From Halorussus ruber (GTDB taxonomy: Archaea; Halobacteriota; Halobacteria; Halobacteriales; Haladaptataceae), in NCBI RefSeq assembly GCF_004765785.1, contig NZ_SBIT01000008.1, positions 1-64,000 of the forward strand: a DNA stretch of 64,000 nucleotides. The letters are read 5' to 3'. The notes under the pieces are model-generated. The model was not told where the DNA came from and ran no database searches. It worked only from the letters and a program-made list of their open reading frames with translations. Positions 1-9,200 of the stretch are shown one piece after another. A program made the position numbers and the translations under genes. Each line of letters begins with the position of its first letter. Position 1 is the stretch's first letter.

Positions 1-101
1 CATACGGTATCGAGTGTTGCAACTCTCTGCACTGATCCGAACACACACATTCGGATCCAGGCGCAAACTGGATTGCACGTACACTACGGTCGAAATCGAA
101 C
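1..101 (+). other. 23S-5S rRNA spacer
   Basis: This stretch lies directly upstream of a 5S rRNA gene and its tRNA-like leader, so it is read as the spacer after a 23S rRNA gene that would lie left of the window. It contains a perfect 8-bp hairpin: GATCCGAA at 34-41 pairs with TTCGGATC at 50-57, around the loop CACACACA. Haloarchaeal 23S genes normally end near a CCATCAT sequence, which is not complete here. I therefore see no certain 23S bases. Confidence 0.6.
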
Positions 102-145
102 CACCGACATTGGATGAGATCGCGGTTCGAGTCCGCGAGTCGGCG
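102..145 (+). other. tRNA-like 5S rRNA leader (tRNase Z processing element)
   Basis: A 7-nt strand at 102-108 (CACCGAC) pairs with 139-145 (GTCGGCG) with one mismatch, like an acceptor stem. Inside it lies a perfect T-arm mimic, CGCGG-TTCGAGT-CCGCG at 121-137. The 3' side of the acceptor-like stem ends exactly where 5S rRNA begins. In Haloferax volcanii the 5' end of 5S rRNA is matured by tRNase Z acting on a tRNA-like structure in the precursor, and this element fits that role. There is no anticodon or D arm, so it is not a tRNA gene. Confidence 0.75.
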
Positions 146-267
146 TTAAGGCGGCCAGAGCGGCAGGGTGACACCCGTACCCATCCCGAACACGGAAGTT
201 AAGCCTGCCTGCGTTTCGGCGAGTACTGGAGTGCGCGAGCCTCTGGGAAATCCGATTCGCCGCCTCC
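146..267 (+). rRNA. rrf: 5S ribosomal RNA
   Basis: This is the 122-nt RNA of the large ribosomal subunit. The start TTAAGGCGGCC pairs with the end GGCGCC-like GCCGCCTCC to form helix I. The conserved internal blocks CCCATCCCGAACACGGAAG and GTACTGGAGTGCGCGAG-CCTCTGGGA are present. The gene follows the tRNA-like leader without a gap and is followed within 10 nt by a terminator. Many haloarchaeal rRNA operons carry a tRNA-Cys after 5S, but none is visible here. Confidence 0.97.
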
Positions 268-275
268 ACTCATAC

Positions 276-311
276 AACCCCCATCGCCACACCCGGCGAT
301 GGGGGTTTCTT
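276..311 (+). terminator. rRNA operon terminator
   Basis: A perfect hairpin pairs CCCCCATCGCC (278-288) with GGCGATGGGGG (295-305) around a 6-nt loop, extended by AA/TT, and is followed by a T-rich tail (TTTCTT). It sits just past the 5S gene and closes the rRNA operon. Confidence 0.85.
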
Positions 312-476
312 CATTTCGAACCAGTCCCACCCCGACCACCACGAGACAGTCTCGGCGACGACCGACCGAGGAGCGACGCGAACCCGCACAGTCGTCCGCG
401 GTCACTCGACGCCGGTGGCGTCGAGCGACCGCTGGGTCGGGACAACGTTCATCGTGGTGCCGTCCGTAGTCAAAAT

Positions 477-1700
477 ATGACGGTCGCGCAGACGGTGGAA
501 CTCGAGGGTCACATCATCGACTCGGGGATGATGCAGCGGTGTTTCGGCGTGGTGATGGACCTCGGCGGAAACTTCGACGTGGAAGTGTTCGAGGTCGGCA
601 AGCACAAGGACGCGGAGTCGTACTGTCGGATGACAGTTCAAGCAGACGACGAGGAGCGCCTCCGCGAAATCCTGCACGAACTTCACCAGAACGGGGCGCA
701 CCTCTCGGACCCGCCAAACGCGACGTTGAAGCCAGCGCCCGCGGACCGCGTGGTGCCGGACGGCTTCTACTCGACGACGAACCATCCGACGCAGGTCAGG
801 TACGACGGCGAGTGGTTGCCCGTCGAGAACATGGAGATGGACTGTGCGGTCGTCGTGGAACCCGACGGGCCGCGCGCGTACACCAAAGTCCTGAACGCGA
901 TAGAGGAGGGTGACCTCGTCGTCTCGGACGAGGCGGGCGTGCGCGTGGACCCGCCGGAGCGGCCGCGTGGCTCCGGCGGCCCATTCGGGTTCATGCAGGG
1001 GGGCGTCTCGGCCGAGCGCCCGTCCGAATCGCTCATCCGCGAAATCGCCGAGGCCGTCGCCGAGACCAAGGCCGAGGGCGGGTCGGTCCTCGCGGTCGCC
1101 GGACCCGCGGTCGTCCACTCCGGTGCGGGTGACGCGCTGGCTCGACTCGTCGGCGAGGGCTACGTCGATATGCTCTCGGCGGGCAACGGCTTCGCGGTCC
1201 ACGACTTGGAGAGCGGTCGGTACGGGACCTCGCTGGGGATGGACGTCGAGACGCGCGAAAACCCGCGGAAGGGTCACAAGCATCACATCTACACCATCAG
1301 CGAGGTCGTTCGCGCGGGCGGTATCCGCGAGGCGGTCGAGGAGGGCCTCGTGGACGAGGGCGTGATGTACGAGTGTATCCAGAACGACGTGCCCTACGTT
1401 CTCGCGGGGTCGATACGCGACGACGGCCCGCTTCCCGACACCATCACCGACGCGGTCGAGGCCCAGAACGCCATCCGCGAGCAGGCTCACGAGGCCGATT
1501 TAGTGTTGATGCTCGCCACCCTCCTCCACTCGGTCGCGGTCGGAAACTGCCTGCCGTCGACGACGCGCGTCGTCTGCGTGGACATCAACCCCGCGACAGT
1601 CACGCAGCTCTTAGACCGCGGGAGCGCGCAGGCAATCGGCATGGTCACGGACATCGGAACTTTCCTCCCGGCGCTGGCCGAGACGATTCTGGACGAGTAA
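477..1700 (+). CDS. LOR/SDH-family (TIGR00300-like) protein, probable ornithine cyclodeaminase
   Basis: This 407-aa protein has an N-terminal LOR/SDH-type region (about residues 5-100, with repeated E/D-rich beta strands) followed by a dinucleotide-binding C-terminal half (AGPAVVHSGAGDAL near 205 and ENPRKGHKHHIYTISE near 262). The family is known from archaea and from the C-terminal part of cyanobacterial AgrE/ArgZ. In those proteins it converts ornithine to proline and ammonia with bound NAD. The start at 477 was chosen because the upstream reading frame overlaps 5S rRNA and the first family-like residues are TVAQTVELEGHIIDSGMM. Function is inferred from the family. A lysine-oxoglutarate reductase-like role cannot be excluded. 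Confidence 0.8.
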   Translation: MTVAQTVELEGHIIDSGMMQRCFGVVMDLGGNFDVEVFEVGKHKDAESYCRMTVQADDEERLREILHELHQNGAHLSDPPNATLKPAPADRVVPDGFYSTTNHPTQVRYDGEWLPVENMEMDCAVVVEPDGPRAYTKVLNAIEEGDLVVSDEAGVRVDPPERPRGSGGPFGFMQGGVSAERPSESLIREIAEAVAETKAEGGSVLAVAGPAVVHSGAGDALARLVGEGYVDMLSAGNGFAVHDLESGRYGTSLGMDVETRENPRKGHKHHIYTISEVVRAGGIREAVEEGLVDEGVMYECIQNDVPYVLAGSIRDDGPLPDTITDAVEAQNAIREQAHEADLVLMLATLLHSVAVGNCLPSTTRVVCVDINPATVTQLLDRGSAQAIGMVTDIGTFLPALAETILDE

Positions 1701-1708
1701 ACGGTCGA

Positions 1709-3325
1709 TTACCGGCCCGAAATCGGCCATCGGCCCGCGAACGCCGCCCGATAGCGACTGGCCAGCGACTCCGCGAGCCGATGCTCGACCGGCGTGAATC
1801 CGAGCGTCCCGAGCGACTTCGCGTACGCGACCAGCCCCGCCGCGGTCCCGAGTAGCGGCCCGGCGGGACCCGGAATCGCCAACTTCGCTCCCAGCGCGAC
1901 CGCCGCCAGCGGAATCGCCGCGACCAGCGGCTTGGCGTGCAGGCGCGTGAACGGCTGAAGTCCTTCGAGGTAGTACAGCACCGCGACTTCCAGACCGTTG
2001 TTCACCGTCAGCATCAGCACGTAGCTCACCACCAGTCCCGGCAGGCCGAACCGCGTCGTCAGCGGAATCGCCGTCACGGCCAGAAACGCGGTAATCGCCA
2101 CGTTGACCACCAACAGCGCCCGCTGGTTGTCCGTCATCGTGAGCAAAATTCCGACCGACCCCGCGGCGCACGCCGCGTACTGGGCGACGATGAACCCCGG
2201 CAGTAGCGGCGCGTACTGCACGTACGTCGGTCCGAACAGCGCCATCACCGACTCCCGGTAGACGATGACCGGAATCGCCAGTCCCGTCACGCCGACCAGC
2301 ACCAGCCTGCTCGTGACGTGGTAGAGTCGCGCGAGCGCCTCCCGGTGGTCCTCCTCGTTGAGCGCGGCCGCGACCGGCGGGATGAACTGGTTGATGCCCA
2401 TCAAGGGAAGTCGGACCAGCGTGCCCAACAGCACCCCGATAGCGAACACCCCGCCCGCGACGCTCGACAGGTAGACCGCGATGAGGGGGTAGAACCCGAG
2501 TCGCTGGGTCGTCGTGGCGAACCCGCCGACGAACAGCGGGAGCGTGAACGCGAAGTACTTCCGCCGGAGTCGCGCCGCGTCGGGACCTCGCAGCCGGGGC
2601 TTGAAGTCGCGCTTCCGAACGAGCCACGCCGCCGCGACGACGCCGACCAGCCCCATCGACAGCAGGACGCCCACCGCGGCCGCCGCCAAGTCCCGAAAGA
2701 CGAAGGCGGCGAGCGCGCCCGCGAGGAGTTGCGCGGTCGGGAACCCGACCCGGAGCGTGAGGTTCAGCGGGCCGACCGCCTCGATGCCTCGCAGGACCTC
2801 GGTGACGGTGAACAGCCAGACCCCGGCGGGCAGGCCGAGCGCGAAGACGCGCAGGAGCAACTCGAACTGCGCGCCCTCGTTGGCCACGCGCGTCACGAAC
2901 GGGGCGGCGAGAAAGAGGCCGACTCCGAAGACGGTGGCGACCCCGACCAGCAGGAGGCTGGCGAACGTCGCCAGCGCGTCCCGCTCGGCCCGCGAGTCGG
3001 CGTTGGGCAAAAATCGGCTCAGGCCGCTCCGGAATCCGAGCGTGAGTCGGAGGAGGAACCGCTGGAGTCGCCGGGCGAGCGCGAACGCCCCGTAGGAACT
3101 CGCCGCGAACCCGTTGGTGAGAATCGCGGTGAACGCGAGGGTCAGCCCGCGCTGGAGGAGAATCGACGGGACCGAAATCGTCGCGCCGTGGGCGACTCGC
3201 TCCAAGGCGTCTTCGAGTCGCTCCTCGGCGGGGTCGTCGGGGCCGTTGGGGTCGTCGGCGTCGTCGGAGTGCGTTTCCGATGCCGGACTCTCGGCGAGGT
3301 CCGGGTCGTTCGATTCGGTGGCCAC
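1709..3325 (-). CDS. Polysaccharide/oligosaccharide flippase (Wzx/RfbX-like membrane protein)
   Basis: This 538-aa polytopic membrane protein has roughly 12-14 hydrophobic segments from residue 50 to the C-terminus, after an acidic soluble N-terminal tail of about 40 residues. The arrangement and length match flippases of the MOP superfamily that move lipid-linked sugars across the membrane, for example in N-glycan or exopolysaccharide assembly. Typical family stretches include SSYGAFALARRLQRF near 75-89 and GINQFIPPVAAALNEEDH near 312-329. No glycosyltransferase lies next to it, so the substrate is unknown. It converges with the upstream gene, with only 8 nt between the two stops. Confidence 0.82.
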   Translation of the reverse strand: MATESNDPDLAESPASETHSDDADDPNGPDDPAEERLEDALERVAHGATISVPSILLQRGLTLAFTAILTNGFAASSYGAFALARRLQRFLLRLTLGFRSGLSRFLPNADSRAERDALATFASLLLVGVATVFGVGLFLAAPFVTRVANEGAQFELLLRVFALGLPAGVWLFTVTEVLRGIEAVGPLNLTLRVGFPTAQLLAGALAAFVFRDLAAAAVGVLLSMGLVGVVAAAWLVRKRDFKPRLRGPDAARLRRKYFAFTLPLFVGGFATTTQRLGFYPLIAVYLSSVAGGVFAIGVLLGTLVRLPLMGINQFIPPVAAALNEEDHREALARLYHVTSRLVLVGVTGLAIPVIVYRESVMALFGPTYVQYAPLLPGFIVAQYAACAAGSVGILLTMTDNQRALLVVNVAITAFLAVTAIPLTTRFGLPGLVVSYVLMLTVNNGLEVAVLYYLEGLQPFTRLHAKPLVAAIPLAAVALGAKLAIPGPAGPLLGTAAGLVAYAKSLGTLGFTPVEHRLAESLASRYRAAFAGRWPISGR

Positions 3326-3474
3326 GGGCCAACTTGCTCGAACGCTCGAATAAATCCGCTGATGTCGGGGGACCGTTGCCGTTTTTTCCGCACCGAGCTC
3401 GTCGCCAACAGTCTTGACCCCATTATAATCCTGTGCCGACCGGCAAATTTTACATATTAACCCGTGATTAGATT

Positions 3475-3488
3475 TAGGAATAAATTGT
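3475..3488 (+). promoter_or_regulatory. TATA-type promoter of the esterase pair
   Basis: An AT-rich stretch containing AATAAAT is centred about 26 nt upstream of the ATG at 3507. That is the spacing expected if transcription starts at or within a few bases of the start codon, as in a leaderless haloarchaeal mRNA. Confidence 0.5.
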
Positions 3489-3506
3489 GGTATGTAGTGT
3501 CACGTC

Positions 3507-4499
3507 ATGAATTCCGACAGACGGACGTTCATCAAGTCGGCAGGAAGCGCGATCGGTGCGGCGACCCTCCTCGGCGCGGCCGGAACTGCGGCGGCCTCCG
3601 GGTCGTACACGAACCACTACTACAGCGGCTTCGACTACTGGAAGTACGTCCCGGACGGAGTCGGGGCGGGCGACCCGCTGGTGGTGATGCTCCACGGGTG
3701 TTCCCAGAACGCGGACCAGTTCCGCGAGGAGACCCAGATGAACGCGGTAGCCGACCAGGAAGGCTTCGCGGTCATCTACCCCGACCAGTACAACGCCAGA
3801 AACAGCGCCCAGTGCTGGAACTGGTACTACGACTCGAATACCACGCGCGGCGAGGGCGAGGCCGCGGTCATCGCCGGGATGACCCAAGAGACCCTCGACG
3901 CCGAGGGCCTCGACCCCGAGCGAGTCTACATCGCGGGGCTGTCCGCTGGCGCGGCGATGGTCCCGAACATGCTCGCGGAGTACGCCGACATCTACGCCGC
4001 GGGCGGCATCCACTCCGGACTGGAGTACGACGCCGCCGAGACCGCGACCGGCGGCACGACCGCGATGACTTACGGCGGTCCCGACCCCCAGGACCAGGGC
4101 ACGCAGGCCTACAACGCGATGGAGTACTACGGCATCACGAGCAACCTCCCGACGATGGTGATTCACGGCACCGACGACACCACCGTCTACCCCATCAACG
4201 GCCATCAGGCCGCCGAGCAGGCGACTCAGACCAACGACCTCGCCACCGACGACGCCGACGACGACGGCACGGACTACACCGCCGACGCGGTGACCGACGG
4301 CTCGTCGGCCTCCTACGCGTACACGACCTACGACTACCACGACGAGAACGGCGAGACGATAGTCAAGAAGCTGATGGTAGACGGCATGGGCCACGCCTGG
4401 TCCGGCGGCGTGTCGGGCGGCGAGTACACCGCGCCGGGCGGTCCCGACGCGAGTCAGCTCCTCTGGAACTTCTTCGAGGGCAAAACGCGAGGTGAGTGA
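3507..4499 (+). CDS. Secreted PHB-depolymerase-family esterase (short form)
   Basis: This 330-aa alpha/beta-hydrolase begins with a Tat-type signal ([10 protein letters not shown] at 4-13, then a hydrophobic Ala/Gly stretch to about 32). Hallmarks of type 1 extracellular short-chain PHA depolymerases are present: the oxyanion motif [13 protein letters not shown] near 60, the nucleophile box [11 protein letters not shown] near 147, an aspartate in [10 protein letters not shown], and the histidine in MGHAWSGG. It probably cleaves ester polymers or esters outside the cell. It is followed immediately by a paralogue with the same catalytic domain plus extra C-terminal modules, with the stop and next start practically touching. 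Substrate is not provable from sequence. Confidence 0.88.
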   Translation: MNSDRRTFIKSAGSAIGAATLLGAAGTAAASGSYTNHYYSGFDYWKYVPDGVGAGDPLVVMLHGCSQNADQFREETQMNAVADQEGFAVIYPDQYNARNSAQCWNWYYDSNTTRGEGEAAVIAGMTQETLDAEGLDPERVYIAGLSAGAAMVPNMLAEYADIYAAGGIHSGLEYDAAETATGGTTAMTYGGPDPQDQGTQAYNAMEYYGITSNLPTMVIHGTDDTTVYPINGHQAAEQATQTNDLATDDADDDGTDYTADAVTDGSSASYAYTTYDYHDENGETIVKKLMVDGMGHAWSGGVSGGEYTAPGGPDASQLLWNFFEGKTRGE

Positions 4500-4501
4500 G
4501 C

Positions 4502-5974
4502 ATGGATATGCAACGACGCACCCTGTTGAAGTCGCTCGGCAGCTCGGTCGCGGCGGCCTCCTTCGCCGGAGTCGGAACCGCGGCGGCGGGAAGCTACACC
4601 TCCGAGAGCTACGACGGTCGGACCTACACGAAGTACGTCCCGACCGGGGCGGACGGTTCGACCGACGTCCCCCTCGTCGTCATGCTCCACGGCTGTACCC
4701 AGAGTCCCGACCAGTTCAAGGACGAGACGCAGATGAACGCGATTGCCGAACAGGAGACGTTCATCGCCATCTACCCCGACCAGACCACCACCGCCCACTA
4801 CAACGAGTGCTGGCAGTGGTTCAACGACGCCAACACGACGCGGGGCAACGGCGAGTTGGCGCTCATCAAGGGCATGGTCGACCAAGTGAAGTCGAACCAC
4901 GCCGTCGACGACCAGAAGGTCTACGCCGCCGGGTTCTCGGCGGGCGCGGCGTTCGTCCCGAACCTCGTCGCGGAGTACGCCGACGTGTTCGCCGCGGGCG
5001 GGGTCCACTCCGGACTGGCCTACGACATCGCCGAGACCGAGTCGGACGGCTCGACCGCCATGACGGATTGCAGTCACGGCCCGTCGCCCGAGGAGCTCGG
5101 CCAGCACGCCTACGACCGGATGGAGAGCTTCGGCATCACCACTCCCGTCCCGACCGTCGCGTTCCACGGTACTAGCGACTACACGGTCTACCCGTGCAAC
5201 GGCGACGAGGTAGCCGAGCAGGCAGTCGTGACGACCGACCTCGCGCTCGACGGAGCCGACGACGGGAGTCCGGACTACGCCGACGCCGACACGACGACTG
5301 GCTCCGGGTCGAGCTTGAGCTACACCAAGTACGAGTACGCCGACGACGCCGGAACCGCGTGGGTCGAACACTACGAGGTCGATAGCATGGGCCACGCCTG
5401 GTCCGGCGGTGCCTCGGGCGGGTCGTACACCGCGCCGGGTGGCCCCGACGCCAGCCAAATCATGTGGGACTTCTTCGACCGCTTCGACCTGAGCGGCGTG
5501 GACGACGGCTCGGGCGGCGACGGCAACTCGGCTCCGACCGCCTCCGCGAGCGCCTCCCCGACCGACCCCGCGGTGGACGAGACGGTCTCGTTCGACGGGT
5601 CGAACTCCTCGGACTCCGACGGTTCTATCTCGTCCTACGAGTGGGACTTCGGCGACGGGACCACGGCCACGGGCCAGACCGCGAGCCACAGTTACAGCTC
5701 CTCGGGCGACTACACCGCCACGCTGACGGTCACCGACGACGACGGTGCGACCGACACCGACTCGGTGACGATTTCGGTCGGCGGCGGGAGCTTCGAGGGC
5801 TACTGCGGCACCACCGACAACTACACCCACGTTCAGGAGAACCGCGCGTGGACCGACGGAAGCTACGCCTACGCGGAAGGCTCGGACGAGAACATGGGCC
5901 TGTACAACACCTACGAGACCACGACGCTGAAAGAGACCTCGGAAGGGTACTACGAAATCGTGGATAGTTGCTGA
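4502..5974 (+). CDS. Secreted PHB-depolymerase-family esterase with PKD domain
   Basis: This protein of about 490 aa has a Tat signal (MQRRTLLKS) and a catalytic domain with [10 protein letters not shown], the nucleophile box [11 protein letters not shown] and MGHAWSGG. A Ser/Asp-rich linker follows, then a PKD (beta-sandwich) domain near 345-430 ([28 protein letters not shown]). The last about 60 residues contain [18 protein letters not shown], a module often found at the C-terminus of bacterial extracellular PHA depolymerases and probably involved in substrate contact. ATG 4502 is preferred. A GTG at 4496 overlaps the upstream stop, and ATG 4508 is also possible. It is a tandem paralogue of the preceding gene. 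Confidence 0.88.
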   Translation: MDMQRRTLLKSLGSSVAAASFAGVGTAAAGSYTSESYDGRTYTKYVPTGADGSTDVPLVVMLHGCTQSPDQFKDETQMNAIAEQETFIAIYPDQTTTAHYNECWQWFNDANTTRGNGELALIKGMVDQVKSNHAVDDQKVYAAGFSAGAAFVPNLVAEYADVFAAGGVHSGLAYDIAETESDGSTAMTDCSHGPSPEELGQHAYDRMESFGITTPVPTVAFHGTSDYTVYPCNGDEVAEQAVVTTDLALDGADDGSPDYADADTTTGSGSSLSYTKYEYADDAGTAWVEHYEVDSMGHAWSGGASGGSYTAPGGPDASQIMWDFFDRFDLSGVDDGSGGDGNSAPTASASASPTDPAVDETVSFDGSNSSDSDGSISSYEWDFGDGTTATGQTASHSYSSSGDYTATLTVTDDDGATDTDSVTISVGGGSFEGYCGTTDNYTHVQENRAWTDGSYAYAEGSDENMGLYNTYETTTLKETSEGYYEIVDSC

Positions 5975-6119
5975 CCGGACGATAAGGTAGCGGTGTGGCA
6001 TGACTCTATATTTCTCTTCAAACTATCTAGAAACCCTAAACGAAGGATATTATTGCTCTGTACGAACGTCTCCGCTCGGCAAGACGCCAGCACGCGCTCG
6101 GCGAACCAATCCTCCTCGG

Positions 6120-6244
6120 GTGGATGAAGGGGCCGCGCGCTCGCGGCCGGAGGCCGTGGTCGTCTCAGCGACCACTATCCGCAGGTGAGCGAAGCGAACC
6201 AAGGATATGTCGCTGAGCGACCGCGAGCGGGCGGGGGCTTCAGG
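6120..6244 (+). repeat. Dispersed modular palindromic element, divergent copy
   Basis: This copy shares the inner blocks seen at 33.5 and 42.5 kb: GTCGTCTCAGCG, then a variable core, then GGATATGTCGCTGAG followed by CGACCGCGAG. Its outer ends (GGATGAAGGGGC and GCGGGGGCTTCAGG) are diverged forms of the ends elsewhere. Inner hairpins include GTGGTCG-TCTCAG-CGACCAC and GCCGGAGGC-type stems. The rest of the 399-bp gap between the esterase gene and hisD holds no gene that I recognise. Confidence 0.6.
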
Positions 6245-6373
6245 AGGTGTTCACAACGCAGACCCTCGCGTCGCTGTCGTCGGTCGTTTCGATGCGCGAC
6301 GAGCAGGCGGAGACTTCAGAAGTGTTCTCCCCGAGTAGAAACCGTTTTTCGCCCGCGTCGCAAAGCCTCGCCC

Positions 6374-7648
6374 ATGGAAGTACGCAATCTGGCGGACCTC
6401 GGCCCCGACGAGCGCCGCGCCTTCTTCGACCGCGACGCGGGCATCGAGGAGGTCCGCGAAGACGTGCGCGACATCGTCGCCCGAGTCCGCGAGGAGGGCG
6501 ACGTGGCCGTCCGTGAGTTCTCCGAGGAGTTCGACGGCGTCTCGGTCGGCAACCTCGACATCACCGACGAGGCCGAGCGCGCTTACGACGAGCTGGACGA
6601 CGAGATGCGCGAGACCATCGAGGCCGCCGCACAGAACATCCGCGAGTTCCACGAGGCACAACTCCCCGAGGACTGGACCGAGGAGTTCTCCGCGGGCCGA
6701 GAACTCGGCCGCCGGTTCCGGCCGCTCGAACGCGTCGGCGTCTACGTTCCCGGCGGGGCCGCGGCCTACCCCTCCAGCGCGCTGATGGGCGTGATTCCGG
6801 CGAACGTCGCGGGCGTCGAGCAGGTTGCGGTCGCCACCCCGCCCGCCGAAGAGATGAACCCCGTCACGCTGGCGGCCATCCATGCCGCGGGCGCGGACCG
6901 CGTCTTCAACGTCGGCGGCGCGCAGGGGGTCGCCGCGCTGGCCTACGGCACCGAGCAAATCGACCGCGTCCAGAAAGTCGTCGGCCCGGGCAACAAGTGG
7001 GTCACCGCCGCCAAGGCCGAGGTCCAAGGCGACGTGGCAATCGACTTCCTCGCGGGACCGAGCGAGGTCCTCGTCGTCGCCGACGAGACGGCGGACCCCG
7101 AGTTCGTCGCCGCGGACCTCCTCGCGCAGGCCGAACACGACCCCGAGGCCTCGGTCGTCGCCGTCACCGCCGACGAGGAGACCGCCGAGGCAATCGCCAG
7201 CGAAGTCGAGGCCCAACTCCCCGACCGCGAGCGCGCCGACGTGGCCCGCGAGGCTCTCGACGGCGACGCGAGCGGGGTTCTCCTCGCTCGCTCGCCCAGC
7301 GAGGCCATCCTCTTCGCCGAGGAGTACGCCGCCGAACACCTCTCGATTCAGGCCGACGACGACGAGGAGATTCTCGACCGCATCGACAGCGCCGGGAGCG
7401 TCTTCCTCGGCCCCTACACCCCGGTCGCGGCGGGCGACTACGCCAGCGGGACCAACCACGTCCTGCCGACCAACGGGCTGGCGAAGATTACGGGCGGCCT
7501 CTCGGTCGATACCTTCCTGCGGGAGACCACGGTCCAGCGACTCGACGAGGGCGCGCTGGGGGACTTAGAGGAGACGATTACGACGCTAGCCGAGGCTGAA
7601 GGGCTGGAGGCGCACGCCGAGAGCGTCAGGAAGCGGTTCGAGGACTGA
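6374..7648 (+). CDS. hisD: Histidinol dehydrogenase
   Basis: This 424-aa NAD-dependent, zinc-binding cytosolic enzyme catalyses the last two steps of histidine biosynthesis (L-histidinol to L-histidine). Family motifs are clear in order: YVPGGAAAYPSSALMGVIPA near 122, VVGPGNKWVTAAK near 202, DFLAGPSEVLVVAD near 224, AQAEHDPEA, EEYAAEHLSIQ and SGTNHVLPTNG near 360. Its length is typical. ATG 6374 gives the family N-terminus, and the longer upstream frame runs through the intergenic repeat. It stands alone, as haloarchaeal his genes are scattered. Confidence 0.96.
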   Translation: MEVRNLADLGPDERRAFFDRDAGIEEVREDVRDIVARVREEGDVAVREFSEEFDGVSVGNLDITDEAERAYDELDDEMRETIEAAAQNIREFHEAQLPEDWTEEFSAGRELGRRFRPLERVGVYVPGGAAAYPSSALMGVIPANVAGVEQVAVATPPAEEMNPVTLAAIHAAGADRVFNVGGAQGVAALAYGTEQIDRVQKVVGPGNKWVTAAKAEVQGDVAIDFLAGPSEVLVVADETADPEFVAADLLAQAEHDPEASVVAVTADEETAEAIASEVEAQLPDRERADVAREALDGDASGVLLARSPSEAILFAEEYAAEHLSIQADDDEEILDRIDSAGSVFLGPYTPVAAGDYASGTNHVLPTNGLAKITGGLSVDTFLRETTVQRLDEGALGDLEETITTLAEAEGLEAHAESVRKRFED

Positions 7649-7672
7649 GACTCCGAACACCACCGTCTTGTC

Positions 7673-9061
7673 TTAGCTCACCTGTTCGTCTTCCGGCCGT
7701 GCGGGTGGCTGTTCTCCGTCCGTCTCCTCGTGCGCTCTCCGGGCCTCGACTTCCCGAAGCACGACCGTCGAGACCCGAGCGCCGTCTATCTCGGTGACTT
7801 CGAGGTCGTAGCCGTCGGCTTCGATTCGGTCGCCGACCTCCGGCGCGCGCCCGAGTCGGTCGAGTACCAGTCCGCCGATGGTGTCGAAGTCCGCGACCTC
7901 GAAGTCGGCGTCGAGCGTCTCGTTGACCTCCGAGATGGCGAGTCCGCCGTCCACGGTGTAGGTTCCGTCGCCTCGCCGGTCGATGGACGGTTCGTATTTG
8001 TCCACGTCGAAATCGTCGCGGAGGTCGCCGACGACCACCTCGACGAGGTCCTCGACCGTCACGATGCCCTCGAACGACCCCCACTCGTCGATGACCGCGG
8101 CCATCTGACTCTGCTCGTCCTGAAACTTGGCGAGGAGGTCGTTGACCCGACCGGTCTCGGGGATGACGGCCAAGTCGCGCGCGAGGTCCCCGGCGGTGAC
8201 GGCCTCGTCCGTCCGGTCGGCGGAGTCGTCCGCCGCCAGCACGTCTTTCACGTCCACGAACCCGACCACTTGGTCGCTGTCGTCGGCCTCCACGACCGGG
8301 TAGCGGGTGTGTCCCTCCTCGATTATCAGCGTTCGGAGGTCGGCCAGCGGGAGGTCCGCCGGGGCGCTCACCACGTCCGGGCGCGGAACCATGACCTCTC
8401 GGACGGTGATGTCGTCGAGGTCGAACACGCGCTCTATCATCTCGACCTCGTCCTTGTCGATGTGGCCCTGCTTGCCCGACCGCGTCAGCACCATCAGGAG
8501 TTCCTCCTCTTCGAGGCTCTCCTCGCTCTCGGTCACCGGCGGGACGCCGATGAGTCGCGTGAAGGCGTTCGCCGTGCCGTTGAACACGACGATACCGGGG
8601 ATGAACAGGTAGTAGAAGAACTTCATCGGCGTCGCGGCCAGCAGGGAGACGCGCTCGGCCTGCGCGATGGCTATCGTCTTGGGCGCGAGTTCGCCGAAGA
8701 CGACGTGCAGGAAGGTGATGAAGCCGAATCCGACCGCGAAGGCGACGAGGTGGACGAGGTTCCCCGGAAGAACCGACCCCAAGAAGGGTTCGATGAGCGC
8801 CGCCACGGCCGGTTCGCCGATCCATCCGAGACCCAGCGAGGAGATGGTGATGCCGAGTTGGGTCACCGCGAGGTAGTCGTCCAGATTCTGAATCGCTTCC
8901 TGTAAGGTGGCCGACCCCGCCTTGCCCTCCTCTGCCAGCGTATCGACGGTAGTGGACCTGATTCGCACGAAGGCGAACTCCGTGGCGACGAAGAAGCCGT
9001 TCAGTACGACTAGCAAGAGCGCGAGCAGGACTCGCCCGATAGAGAACGCGAGGTCTACCAT
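7673..9061 (-). CDS. CNNM/CorC-type transporter (hemolysin-family protein)
   Basis: This 462-aa membrane protein has a DUF21/CNNM transmembrane domain (about 1-190, beginning with a helix that ends in NGFFVATEFAFVRIR). A pair of CBS domains follows (about 205-325, with VMVPRPDVV and GHTRYPVVEADD), then a CorC/HlyC C-terminal domain (about 340-430). The family is linked to magnesium or other cation transport or homeostasis, with CBS domains sensing nucleotides. The name hemolysin is historical. It converges with hisD. Confidence 0.88.
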   Translation of the reverse strand: MVDLAFSIGRVLLALLLVVLNGFFVATEFAFVRIRSTTVDTLAEEGKAGSATLQEAIQNLDDYLAVTQLGITISSLGLGWIGEPAVAALIEPFLGSVLPGNLVHLVAFAVGFGFITFLHVVFGELAPKTIAIAQAERVSLLAATPMKFFYYLFIPGIVVFNGTANAFTRLIGVPPVTESEESLEEEELLMVLTRSGKQGHIDKDEVEMIERVFDLDDITVREVMVPRPDVVSAPADLPLADLRTLIIEEGHTRYPVVEADDSDQVVGFVDVKDVLAADDSADRTDEAVTAGDLARDLAVIPETGRVNDLLAKFQDEQSQMAAVIDEWGSFEGIVTVEDLVEVVVGDLRDDFDVDKYEPSIDRRGDGTYTVDGGLAISEVNETLDADFEVADFDTIGGLVLDRLGRAPEVGDRIEADGYDLEVTEIDGARVSTVVLREVEARRAHEETDGEQPPARPEDEQVS

Positions 9062-9200
9062 TCACTCCCTCTGTGCGCAGTCGCGGCGCGGACTGACTCG
9101 ACGGGCGCGTGTTGTCTCATGCTTTCACCTAGCGCTCTCGATGTGATAAGAATGACCCTCTCTGCTCGCGCAAAACGGACTCAAAAGCGTTCGCGTGACC

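Noticed and set aside
121-145. Partial tRNA gene suggested by a perfect T-arm
   Set aside because: There is no anticodon or D arm, and the acceptor-like strand ends exactly at 5S, so it is a tRNA-like processing element.
402-1490. Long minus-strand ORF inside the LOR/SDH gene
   Set aside because: It is a shadow of the plus-strand gene produced by high GC at third positions. Its protein is His/Val/Arg-rich with no family match, unlike acidic haloarchaeal proteins.
3142-3423. 93-aa minus-strand ORF upstream of the flippase start
   Set aside because: It overlaps the flippase N-terminus in another frame and is Thr/Pro/Arg-rich without a recognisable domain.
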